DNA of 35,039 nucleotides from Armatimonadota bacterium (lineage in GTDB: Bacteria; Armatimonadota; UBA5829; JAUSEB01). The DNA lies in the NCBI GenBank assembly GCA_030649165.1, contig JAUSGG010000263.1, positions 1-35,039 on the forward strand. The letters run 5' to 3'. The notes below the pieces were generated by a model that saw only the letters and a program-made list of their open reading frames with translations, was not told where the DNA came from and did no database searches. The translations under genes were made by a program, and so were the position numbers. This document shows positions 8,661-16,704 of this stretch, one piece after another; position 1 is the stretch's first letter, and each line of letters opens with the position of its first letter.

Positions 8661-11456
8661 TTATGCCTCCAGGTATCTTACCTGGAGGGCCGACGCTTCG
8701 CAAACTTCCCGCAGCATATCGGACACGAACCAGGACCCGTTGCCTGTCAGAACGTAGCCGTCTCCAGGGTTTGTCATTCCGAGGAACGAGGAATCTGCTT
8801 TTTCTGGGTTTGGCGCTCCCACCAACGAGCAACCGCACTGGCGCCTCACCATTGCGCGCTCCAACCAGGTGTCTATGAGGCGTTCCGCGCCTACCGAAGA
8901 CATGTCAGCCTCCGTGACTACGCCGCCCATTATCGACGCGCTTACGCGCTTGAGTCGCCTCTGTTCCGGAGTCTCCCACACCCCGCCTTCCAGGACGGGG
9001 CCGTCACTTCCACCCACGTACAGTTCGTGGCTCGGATGCCGGTAATGATAGTCCCCGAACACGCCGTCCGCGGTCGCACCTATCGCCAGCAGGTCCTCGC
9101 CTCTCAGCGTGTGGGCATAGTACAGATTCGTATCCGCGGGTCGGGCGAAATGGGTGAAGTGCGTCTTGCGGTAACCGTGTCGAGTCAGGACCTGCTCCGC
9201 GGCCTGAAAGAGGACGTAATCCCGCGGCGCATCCCGCTCGGCTGCTCCGTGTCGCTCAAGAAACCGCCTGTTCCGGTCCGAAACCTGAAGTTGGTACAGC
9301 GAAACGCCGTGAACTCCTGTCGCAACAAGCCGATCGACGGTGGAAACAAGCCCCTCCAAAGTCTGTCCCGGAAGTCCATAGATGAGATCGACCGAAACGA
9401 CGAATCCCGCCGAAAGGGCATCCGTCAGCCTGGCTGTGGCGGCGTCTGCGCTCTCCCGTCTTCGGATTGTCTGCCGGACGGACTCCTCCAGGGTTTGGAC
9501 GCCGACGTGAAGACGCGTGAACCCCCATTCGCGAAGCTGCCTCAAATGCGCTCGCGTCAGAAGGCTGCTGGTGGATTCCAGCGCCCATTCCGTTTCAGCG
9601 GTCACTCCGAGGCGGTCTCGGCAGCGCTCGACTATGTCGCCAAACACATGAGCGCCGAGGTGATTGGGAGTGCCGCCTCCGAAGTGAACGGTAGTCACCG
9701 GCCTGATGCCGGTCATCCCGATGCCCGACCAGGCGTCCACGTCTCTCAATAGGACATTTGCATACTCTTCTTCACGAGCGGACCCTTTGGTTCCCGACGG
9801 GACGGAGCAGCAGTCGCAAAATGGGCATCTGCGGTCGCAGAAAGGCACGTGAACGTAAACGGAGATCGCGTCAACCGCCGGGTTTTTCGGAAATTCGCGA
9901 TTCAGCAGCCGCCATGCCTCGTCGCCGTCGTGTTCGTATCCATCCGCCCACACCGGCTTGGGCAGCGGCCGGGCCTGTATGCGGTAAGAGCTTCGCGCCG
10001 CGCGCCATTGTTCCATGATTTCGTCTTTGTCCACGGACTTTGGCGCGTCAGACAGAATCTCCCTCAGCCTGGCCTCTTCCCCGTTCAAAGTGTCGGAATC
10101 AGTCCTCACCGGTTGCCGCGCGTCACTGGCCCGCTCGGTGGCTTCCAGAATCCAGGCCCCCGCGAGCAGCCTGGACACGCGGCACCGGAAACCTTCTCCC
10201 AGGTCTTTCTCGCCGGTGTTCATGGAATAGCAGACCTCGGGGCATTCGCGGGCGCAGTGGTAGGCGTTGAGGCAGTCCCGGCATTGCGGTGGGACCAGTC
10301 CGGCCCGCCGGCGCAGTTCGTCAATCCGCGTTTGGTCCAACACGAACCGGCCGGCGTCCCGGTCCATGCGCCCGATCACGAATTGTGAACCCACGCCGCT
10401 TCGTCCGTCCGTGGAAAAGAAGCACGCTGTAGCTGAGCCGTCGGGCGTCAGGTGCAGCGTGTCGCGCAGCGCGCTGCAGTAGGGACCGTGCAACTCGTCC
10501 AGTCGGGTTCCGGAGAACGTCAGATCGCAGCCCAACTCGCCGGCCCGCTGCTGCGCCTTCAGGAAATTCTCCGCGAACCACTCCGCCTGATCGGCGTCGA
10601 AGCCGGCGCCTTCCGATCCCCGCACCCGGTAGACAGGCTCGAACCGCATTTCCATGGCGCCAAGCCGTTCGTGCAAGTAGGTCACGATATCGACCTGCCG
10701 TTCGACGGTTTCCGGCACGATCGTCGCCCGGACCGCGAAGTGGCCGCCCGCGCTCAGAATCGCCCGCGCGTTGCTTTCGATATACGGGGAAGATGGCCCT
10801 CCGCCGCGAAGCGGCCTGTGCCTGTCCTGTATGTCCGGAGGCCCGTCGCAAGACAATCCGATCGATTGGAAGTTCTTCGCGAGCCATTGGGCACGCGCGT
10901 CCGGCAGCGCGCCATTTGTCGCGATATGGCCAAACCAGCCGCTCCCGACTCGCGCGGCCTCGCGGCGCGTGATTTCCACGAACCGCTCGACCAAATCCCA
11001 GTGAACGGTCGGCTCCCCGCCCCCGTGCAGCACAAGCTTGAACGGCTCGCCCGCCTGTCCGCGGGATTCAGCGACCAGCCGCGCCGCGGCGGTCACGGTT
11101 TCCGCGTCCACGATCGCAGTGTCGGCTCGCCCTGCGCCTGAGTCGGCGAAACAGTAAGAACACGCGAGGTTGCATCGATTGCTGAGGTAAACCGTCAAAC
11201 ACCGCGGCGCGAACGGGGCCTCGACCCGACGCTTCCAATCGTCCACCGCAGTCCGGGCTGCCCGCATAAGGTCGGCTGCGAGCTTGCCGGATGACGATCT
11301 GTCCCGGTCCTTCCCTAGAAGGGACATTCGTACGGCTTCCGCCTTGTTGTGCGGAACCACCGCAGCATGGCCCGGCGCGTAGAACACGTGGCGATCGCGC
11401 GCCTCAACGCCGAATACGGGAAGGTCAGGATGCAGCTTCTCTATTGAGAGCTTCAC
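8661..11456 (-). CDS. Fusion of a radical SAM/SPASM maturase and a HemW-like radical SAM enzyme
   Basis: This encodes 931 residues from GTG at 11456, with AGGAG 8 nt upstream. Residues ~85-410 are a radical SAM/SPASM module: CNLACSYC (C95, C99, C102), a GGGEP motif and a SPASM-like CRDCLNAYHCARECPEVC near 392-409. After a ~100-residue linker, residues ~532-931 form a HemW/coproporphyrinogen-dehydrogenase-like module. It has YVHVPFCDRRCPFCDC (C540, C544, C547), HFGGGTPNHL, and LIYGLPGQTLEG. HemN/HemW-type domains include heme chaperones and class C radical SAM methyltransferases; which applies is unknown. Two radical SAM sites in one chain suggest two-step processing of one substrate. Near the C-terminus the frame runs through a dispersed palindromic repeat (see 8773-8830), which appears to add ~20 residues. 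Confidence 0.85.
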   Translation of the reverse strand: MKLSIEKLHPDLPVFGVEARDRHVFYAPGHAAVVPHNKAEAVRMSLLGKDRDRSSSGKLAADLMRAARTAVDDWKRRVEAPFAPRCLTVYLSNRCNLACSYCFADSGAGRADTAIVDAETVTAAARLVAESRGQAGEPFKLVLHGGGEPTVHWDLVERFVEITRREAARVGSGWFGHIATNGALPDARAQWLAKNFQSIGLSCDGPPDIQDRHRPLRGGGPSSPYIESNARAILSAGGHFAVRATIVPETVERQVDIVTYLHERLGAMEMRFEPVYRVRGSEGAGFDADQAEWFAENFLKAQQRAGELGCDLTFSGTRLDELHGPYCSALRDTLHLTPDGSATACFFSTDGRSGVGSQFVIGRMDRDAGRFVLDQTRIDELRRRAGLVPPQCRDCLNAYHCARECPEVCYSMNTGEKDLGEGFRCRVSRLLAGAWILEATERASDARQPVRTDSDTLNGEEARLREILSDAPKSVDKDEIMEQWRAARSSYRIQARPLPKPVWADGYEHDGDEAWRLLNREFPKNPAVDAISVYVHVPFCDRRCPFCDCCSVPSGTKGSAREEEYANVLLRDVDAWSGIGMTGIRPVTTVHFGGGTPNHLGAHVFGDIVERCRDRLGVTAETEWALESTSSLLTRAHLRQLREWGFTRLHVGVQTLEESVRQTIRRRESADAATARLTDALSAGFVVSVDLIYGLPGQTLEGLVSTVDRLVATGVHGVSLYQLQVSDRNRRFLERHGAAERDAPRDYVLFQAAEQVLTRHGYRKTHFTHFARPADTNLYYAHTLRGEDLLAIGATADGVFGDYHYRHPSHELYVGGSDGPVLEGGVWETPEQRRLKRVSASIMGGVVTEADMSSVGAERLIDTWLERAMVRRQCGCSLVGAPNPEKADSSFLGMTNPGDGYVLTGNGSWFVSDMLREVCEASALQVRYLEA
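8773..8830. repeat. Half copy of the GAATCTGCTTTTC element inside a coding region
   Basis: GTCATTCCGAGGAACGAGGAATCTGCTTTTTC matches the left arm of the full element at 26251-26340. It is read on the minus strand as ADSSFLGMTN within the C-terminal part of the radical SAM-HemW fusion. The right arm is missing or degraded. The reading frame stays open through it. Confidence 0.7.
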
Positions 11457-11505
11457 AGGAAATGCTCCTCAGCGCGCCCCGCGCCTGATGTTGCGATAGG
11501 TTACA

Positions 11506-13197
11506 CTATTGCCCTTTGCTCTTGGGCAGCAGCACATAAGACTCCTGCCTGCCGGCTGGGACCTCGCGCCGCTCGACCAACCGGGCCGCGGAACGCTGGA
11601 AGATCAGCCGCCTGGACTGTTCGCCGCCGGCCCACTGATTGGGCGATGACGACGGCGCGGCGAAGTAGAACACTCCGCCGGGAAACCGCGCCCCAAGTTC
11701 GTCAAGCCGGCATTTGTCTTCCCCCACCCAGGTGATCAGCGCGGCTGACCGACCCTCCGCGATGACAGCCGGAGGATCGGCGGTTATCACGACGCCATTT
11801 GCCGGAACGCGACGCACGATTTCCCTAAGAAAAGCGCAGTCCCTCCTTGGAACCGCTGTTTCGGCGTCGTGGAGCGCGGAGTGAGGTCCTGCTGAGAACA
11901 GCGCGCCCAGAAAGACGATGGCCCACGTGACGACCACGGCCCCTCTCGGAATGCGCTCCTTCACCGTTCTGTGGACGGCATAAAGCCCAACTCCCGCCAA
12001 CAGCGCAAGAGGCGCTGCCCACGCGAGGACGAATCGCTCTCCGCCGGGATAAGCGTACGATCCCGCGATGTAGAACATCGGCACGGCGAACGCCGCCAAC
12101 GTCCAGCCCCACAGAGCGACGCCGCGGCGTGAGCCGGACTTCGATGCTCCGAGGGCGGCGAGCAACAGGCAAAAGAGCGCCGCCGGTTCGTGACGAAAGT
12201 AGCCGGAGACGGAAGCAATGTTTGCCGGAACGTTGCCGGCGCCGAAGCCCGCCCCTGCCATCCACGGCTCATAGCCGCGGGACACGACACCGAGATGCGC
12301 CGCCTGGGGGAGCAGACTCGCCGCGGCGGCTGCGAGCGGCCACATTGCTCGACGCAAAACGGCGCGTCCGCCGATACTCAGTATGAAAAGCGCGCAGACA
12401 GGAACCACGATGATGGCTTCGTTTCGGACCATCGCCGCCATGACCACTGACGCAGCCAACAGAAAGCCGGACCTTGCGCTTGGCTTTCGAGCGAAGACAA
12501 TCGCGGCCAGCGCCGCTAATGAGAACGTAAACACGCCGAGCGCCTCCGGAGCGCTCGTGCGCGACCATATCTGGTTCGCAGGCAGGCACAGAAACACCAT
12601 CGCCGCCGCCAGCCAGACTCGCGTTTTCGGGAACAGCGAGCAGGCTATAAGGGCGATGATACCCGTGGTCAGCAGCGAAAGCGCAAGGTTCAAGGCGTGC
12701 CCGGACCAGCGGGCGTATCCGCTGAGTCGCAGGGCTCCCGCGAGAAGCGTGGGCCAGCCGGCCGACCAGTGAGGGTACGAGCCGACATCGCACTTCAGGC
12801 GATCCCCCTGGAACGTTCCGCACGCCGCCACTTGCGCGCGCCCCTCATCGGCTATTGCGCGCGCGATTTGCAGATATGTGTGCTCGTCATAGTAGACTCG
12901 TTCGGTTGCGGGAATGGACGCCAGCCTGGCCGCAAGAGCCAGGAGAGCAGCCAGCGCAATCAGCCGCCATCCTCGCTTGAGCAAGCCGCCGCCAAGCTGC
13001 CGGATTTCCGCGTGGCACAGGGCCAGGCCCGCCAGCGTTGCAAGCGCCGCGGCCGCCCACGCCGCAGGGCCCAGCCACGCCAGGACCGAGGTCAGATGCG
13101 TTGGGTCCCTAAGCCAAAACCGCGCCCAGGAATATAACAGCGCCCACGCTGCCACGGCGCATACCGGCAGGCACAAGGACGACACCGCGCGAATCAT
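11506..13197 (-). CDS. PMT/ArnT-like integral membrane glycosyltransferase (GT-C fold)
   Basis: This encodes 563 residues with about a dozen hydrophobic segments over residues 1-440 and a C-terminal soluble part. The first extracytoplasmic loop carries YYDEHTY (D104-E105), the acidic pair typical of GT39/GT83-type enzymes that transfer sugar from polyprenyl phosphate to lipid or protein acceptors outside the membrane. The ATG overlaps the stop of the upstream GT2 gene as ATGA, with GAGGTG 8 nt upstream. Paired with a polyprenyl-phosphate sugar synthase-like GT2, it may glycosylate an exported product. The Ser/Thr-rich tails of the operon's WD40 proteins are candidate acceptors; that link is inference. 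Confidence 0.8.
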   Translation of the reverse strand: MIRAVSSLCLPVCAVAAWALLYSWARFWLRDPTHLTSVLAWLGPAAWAAAALATLAGLALCHAEIRQLGGGLLKRGWRLIALAALLALAARLASIPATERVYYDEHTYLQIARAIADEGRAQVAACGTFQGDRLKCDVGSYPHWSAGWPTLLAGALRLSGYARWSGHALNLALSLLTTGIIALIACSLFPKTRVWLAAAMVFLCLPANQIWSRTSAPEALGVFTFSLAALAAIVFARKPSARSGFLLAASVVMAAMVRNEAIIVVPVCALFILSIGGRAVLRRAMWPLAAAAASLLPQAAHLGVVSRGYEPWMAGAGFGAGNVPANIASVSGYFRHEPAALFCLLLAALGASKSGSRRGVALWGWTLAAFAVPMFYIAGSYAYPGGERFVLAWAAPLALLAGVGLYAVHRTVKERIPRGAVVVTWAIVFLGALFSAGPHSALHDAETAVPRRDCAFLREIVRRVPANGVVITADPPAVIAEGRSAALITWVGEDKCRLDELGARFPGGVFYFAAPSSSPNQWAGGEQSRRLIFQRSAARLVERREVPAGRQESYVLLPKSKGQ

Positions 13198-13922
13198 AAC
13201 CGTGTCACCTCAGGCGGAGGAACGGGGGTTCTCGTTCCTCTCGTGAACAGAGAATGAGTCAGCAGTGAGATGAGGTTCCACGCGCACTTGGGCGCGAACG
13301 GCCACAGGCGCAGACGGGACTTGCCGTAGAGCCGGCGATATTCGTGGCTCGGCGTATTCGTGACGCGATATCCTTTGCTCAGACACCGGATCACCATTTC
13401 CTGCTCGATGCAAAATCCGTCCTCGCGCAGTCCCAGGTCGCGAGCGACATCGGTTCTGACCGCTCTGAAGCCATTCTGCATATCCGTCAGCCTGGTTCCA
13501 AAAACCGCATTGACCAGCATCAGGATTGCCCGTGAACCGAGGGCTCTGAGCAGGTGTCCGTGGTCTCTGTCAAGCTCGTCACTGCCTCCGGTCGCCCGGC
13601 TGCCGATAACGAGGTCGGCGTCTCCGCGAGCGATCGGTTCGGTCAGCGCGGGAATGTCCTTCGGGCAGTGCGAGCCGTCGGCGTCTATGAACACCAGTAT
13701 CTCGGAGTCGGCCGTTGCGATTGCGTGCCGCGTCGCCAGTCCCTTGCCTCGGCGTTCTAACGAGACGACCCGCGCCCCGGCTTCATGCGCGGCGGCGCGG
13801 GTGCGGTCAGTGGAGCCTCCATCTATAACCAATGCTTCGTCCGCGTGATCCAGGCAGCCCCGAACGACGCGCGCGATGCTCTTCTCCTCATTCAACGTGG
13901 GAACAATCGCCGTTACTCGCAA
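13194..13922 (-). CDS. GT2 glycosyltransferase, polyprenyl-phosphate sugar synthase-like
   Basis: This encodes 242 residues from a TTG at 13922, preceded by GGGAGAG and overlapping the end of the upstream radical SAM gene by 10 bp. The open frame runs upstream to 14099, but those 59 residues are low-complexity, overlap the neighbouring gene and precede the conserved start of the fold (VTAIVPTLNEE). GT2 motifs are VIDGGSTDRT, the DxD-type DAD at 80-82 and the family-typical TDMQNGFRA. Dolichol-phosphate-mannose-synthase-like members load a sugar on polyprenyl phosphate for a membrane transferase. The next gene, joined by a 4-bp overlap, is such a transferase. Confidence 0.82.
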   Translation of the reverse strand: MRVTAIVPTLNEEKSIARVVRGCLDHADEALVIDGGSTDRTRAAAHEAGARVVSLERRGKGLATRHAIATADSEILVFIDADGSHCPKDIPALTEPIARGDADLVIGSRATGGSDELDRDHGHLLRALGSRAILMLVNAVFGTRLTDMQNGFRAVRTDVARDLGLREDGFCIEQEMVIRCLSKGYRVTNTPSHEYRRLYGKSRLRLWPFAPKCAWNLISLLTHSLFTRGTRTPVPPPEVTRL

Positions 13923-15319
13923 GCCTCTCCCGCCTTTCTCACGTCGCTTGGTCGAGCGACCACTTGACTTGATGATCTGATTCGCAGAGCGACTCTGGCC
14001 GGCAGAAGCGCCGCGCGCGGCCTGGCGTAGAAGCGGAGATAAGCCCGTCTTCGCCATCGGTCGATTTGGCGCTGCGTCAGAGCCTCCGTCGCCATACACG
14101 CCCGCTCCTGGGTGATGACCGTTCGGGAAGTCCCGTCACTCGCTCTCCAGGAATCGTACAACTCCGTCCCGGGGTAGGGGGCCGCGCAGTAGAACTGCGC
14201 GAAATCGACACCCATTGCGAGAGCCATATCGAGCGTTGCGCGCGCGGTCACGTCGGTCTCCCCGGGAAGTCCGAAGACAAAGTGACCCAATACGAGCAGG
14301 CCGGCCTCGCGCGCCCACTTCGCGGCCCGTATTGAATCCTCCACGGAATGTCCCTTGCGGCAGGCGTCCAGTATCGCCTGCGAGCCGCTTTCAAAACCGA
14401 ATCCGACCAGCCGGCAGCCCGCCGACCGCATTTCCCGCAGCAGGCCGGGGTCCACGCAATCGGCTCTCGTCGTGGCCACCCACGATATACCCTTCAACCG
14501 GCGCAACGCCTCGCAAACCGCAAAAGCGTGTTCGCGGTCCGCCGAAAAACACTCGGACCAGAGGAAGAAATCGCGGACGCCAAATCGGCCCCGCAGTTCC
14601 TCTATCTCTTCGGCGATGTCGATCGGGCGGCGCGTCCTCACAGATGATCCGTAGTAAAGCCTTTGCGCGCAGAACGTGCAGGAATGCGGGCATCCGCGGG
14701 ATGTCAGGACGGGAAGAAACGGTCGGCGACTGAACGGCATTCGGTAGCGCCCGACGTTTACCAGGTCCCAGTCCGGCCTGCCCAGCGACGACACATCCAG
14801 CTCCACCGGCCTGTCCGGGCCGTGGATGATCCGATTGCCCGCGCGAACACTCAATCCGGGCGCGGGACTAATGCTGCTGTCGTCGCCAATGGCCGCGTCC
14901 ACCGTCAGTTCCGGCTCTCCTCTGACGGCGAAATCGGCGCATTGGTCCCCGGAAAGGTATCTGTCCGGCTCCGCGGTCGGGTGAACTCCGATCACCCCGA
15001 TCCGGCACGCCGGCGCGCACCGGCGAATGCGGTCGATGGCCTCTATATCCGATGGAAACGTGGGCGCGGATACGGCGACGATCGCCGCATCGGGCCGAAA
15101 CGCGGTCACTACCTCGGGCAGGTCAGCCCACTTGACGTCGCCCACGGCGGCGTCGAGCAGCCGCGCGACGTGCCCGCGCATCCGCAGCCGGGCCCCAAGC
15201 ATAGCCAACGTGTAAGGGGGCCACGCGGTTCCCCAGAAGCTCGTCGGGTGGGTACACCGGCCTTCGCGCACATATCGCCGTCCGTCAGCGCACGGCGGGT
15301 TCAGCAGTAAGACGCGCAT
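13913..15319 (-). CDS. B12-binding-domain-type radical SAM protein
   Basis: This encodes 468 residues. The N-terminal ~150 residues (MRVLLLNPP ... DAAIVAVSAPTFPSDIEAIDRIR ... VIGVHPTAEP) have the Rossmann-like layout of cobalamin-binding domains of class B radical SAM enzymes, but no DxHxxG motif is seen, so lower-axial cobalamin coordination is doubtful. The radical SAM motif is SRGCPHSCTFC (C210, C214, C217), followed by the usual FGFESGSQ and HFVFGLPGET segments. Relatives methylate unactivated carbons or rearrange lipids and natural products. It lies between the WD40 genes and the two glycosyltransferases, 30 bp below WD40-A. Substrate could be a tail peptide, a sugar or a polyprenyl lipid; I cannot choose. 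Confidence 0.82.
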   Translation of the reverse strand: MRVLLLNPPCADGRRYVREGRCTHPTSFWGTAWPPYTLAMLGARLRMRGHVARLLDAAVGDVKWADLPEVVTAFRPDAAIVAVSAPTFPSDIEAIDRIRRCAPACRIGVIGVHPTAEPDRYLSGDQCADFAVRGEPELTVDAAIGDDSSISPAPGLSVRAGNRIIHGPDRPVELDVSSLGRPDWDLVNVGRYRMPFSRRPFLPVLTSRGCPHSCTFCAQRLYYGSSVRTRRPIDIAEEIEELRGRFGVRDFFLWSECFSADREHAFAVCEALRRLKGISWVATTRADCVDPGLLREMRSAGCRLVGFGFESGSQAILDACRKGHSVEDSIRAAKWAREAGLLVLGHFVFGLPGETDVTARATLDMALAMGVDFAQFYCAAPYPGTELYDSWRASDGTSRTVITQERACMATEALTQRQIDRWRRRAYLRFYARPRAALLPARVALRIRSSSQVVARPSDVRKAGEACE

Positions 15320-15349
15320 ATTTCAGTCCCAGGCGATAGACGCATCCGA

Positions 15350-16669
15350 TCAGTTCGGATGCCAGTAATGCACTTGGTTGCAGGTGCAATAGGTATAGGT
15401 ATAGGTGTAAGTTCTCGGCGTTGATCTCGGGGAAGCAATGCTCCCCGGCACGCAGTTGCACACGCAGGTGGCTCCGGGCGGAATAGGCGAACCGCAGGGC
15501 AGGGTGTACGTGATCTCCTGGCCGGTCACGGTGTGCGTCTTGTACTGGACACCCTTGATGGTATCGTAGTTGACGCTGAGATCGAGCAGCGCTCCCATAT
15601 ACTTGCCACTTGGCAGTTCCCAACACCGGATTGTGCCGTCCGCGCTTCCGGACGCCAGATAACGCCCGTCCGGGCTTATCTCCAGCGCGGTCACGTCATC
15701 CGTATGTCCCTTGAGGGTCTTGCGCAGCTTGACGTCGCGCAGCGACCACAGCCGGATCATGTTGTCCCCCGAGCCCGAGATGAGCAACTTGCCGTCCGGG
15801 CTTACCTCAAGCGCGAGCGCTCCGCCTGCTCCGGCGTTTATGGTGTTGACCGGCGCGCCGTCGGGCAGGGACCAGAGCCTGATAGTTCCCACCGAGCCGC
15901 CCGTGGCCAGTGTGGTGTTGTCGGGCGTTACGGCAAGCGATACGACACTGTCGGCATGGCCTTCGAGCGTCCTGGGTTCGGACGAACCTTGCGCCGCATC
16001 CTGTCCGGTAGATGACGTTAGTTGGTCCACGCTCCACACGCGAACGCGGCCGTCTTTGCCCCCGGCTATGAGCAGCCTGCTCCTTCGGTCGAAGATCACG
16101 CATTTGGCCGCGTTGTCTATCGTAGTGATCACATCCAGACTGCTTGCGGACCTGAGTTGGATGTTGTTGTCAGTGACGCAGGCGAGTAGCTTGCCATCGG
16201 GGCTGGCGCCGACTCTCAGCATAGCGGTTGCGCTCGATGCAGGTTCACCATCCCCTTTGAAATCCGGCAGCTCCCTCACTGTCAGGCCGTCCGATCCGAC
16301 CGATGCGAGCATCTTGCTGCCCGGCATTATCTCAAAATCGGCAACGTCGAGGTCGTATTTCGCGCCCTTCTCAAGGGCTCCGTATGGCAGCGCCCAGCGT
16401 TTGATCTCGTTTCCGCCGCTGGAATACAAGCTCTTGGCGTCCGGACTGATCTCAAGCGCGGTTATTGTCTTGCTGTGAGCTTTGCCTACTCCGCCTTGCC
16501 CGCCGCTCTTGCACCCGGCCAGACCTGCGGCCATCGCCGAGGCGCCTGCCGCCGCGGCCAGAAACTCCCGCCTCGAAAGAGTCCATTTCCCATTCTCGCG
16601 GCTGATCGCGAATACTTCAGGCTTCTCTTCCTGACCTGGCTTTGTCGCCTTTCGTTTAGCCTCGCTCAT
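15350..16669 (-). CDS. WD40 protein A: Tat lipoprotein-like, seven-bladed propeller with Cys-rich tail
   Basis: This encodes 439 residues from ATG 16669 (GGAGAG just upstream); upstream in-frame starts would run into the WD40-B tail region and are rejected. Order: a cytoplasmic motif EVFAISRENGKWTLSRR, a Tat signal (SRREFL) ending in a lipobox-like LAGC, seven WD40-type blades, then the 50-residue Cys-rich tail. Blades 1-4 are the most degenerate of the four paralogues and lack GH/WD signatures; blades 5-7 are canonical. The linker of the tail is a striking Tyr/Thr alternation (RTYTYTYTYCTC). It probably ends up lipid-anchored on the outer face of the cytoplasmic membrane. It is the third of three tandem WD40 genes. 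Confidence 0.85.
   Translation of the reverse strand: MSEAKRKATKPGQEEKPEVFAISRENGKWTLSRREFLAAAAGASAMAAGLAGCKSGGQGGVGKAHSKTITALEISPDAKSLYSSGGNEIKRWALPYGALEKGAKYDLDVADFEIMPGSKMLASVGSDGLTVRELPDFKGDGEPASSATAMLRVGASPDGKLLACVTDNNIQLRSASSLDVITTIDNAAKCVIFDRRSRLLIAGGKDGRVRVWSVDQLTSSTGQDAAQGSSEPRTLEGHADSVVSLAVTPDNTTLATGGSVGTIRLWSLPDGAPVNTINAGAGGALALEVSPDGKLLISGSGDNMIRLWSLRDVKLRKTLKGHTDDVTALEISPDGRYLASGSADGTIRCWELPSGKYMGALLDLSVNYDTIKGVQYKTHTVTGQEITYTLPCGSPIPPGATCVCNCVPGSIASPRSTPRTYTYTYTYCTCNQVHYWHPN
15353..15502 (-). other. Cys-rich tail of WD40-A (candidate modified core)
   Basis: The tail has six Cys: LPCGSPIPPG, then CVCNC and PG, a 17-residue P/S/T/Y linker, then CTCNQVHYWHPN at the extreme C-terminus. 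The framing residues are the same in all four WD40 genes of the operon while linkers differ in length and sequence. Confidence 0.8.
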
Positions 16670-16704
16670 CTTCTCTCCGTCTCCTCCATCCTCTCGAACA
16701 GTTC

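Noticed and set aside
13923-14099. N-terminal extension of the GT2 gene
   Set aside because: These 59 codons lie inside the radical SAM gene, and the GT2 fold starts right at the TTG with its own Shine-Dalgarno site.
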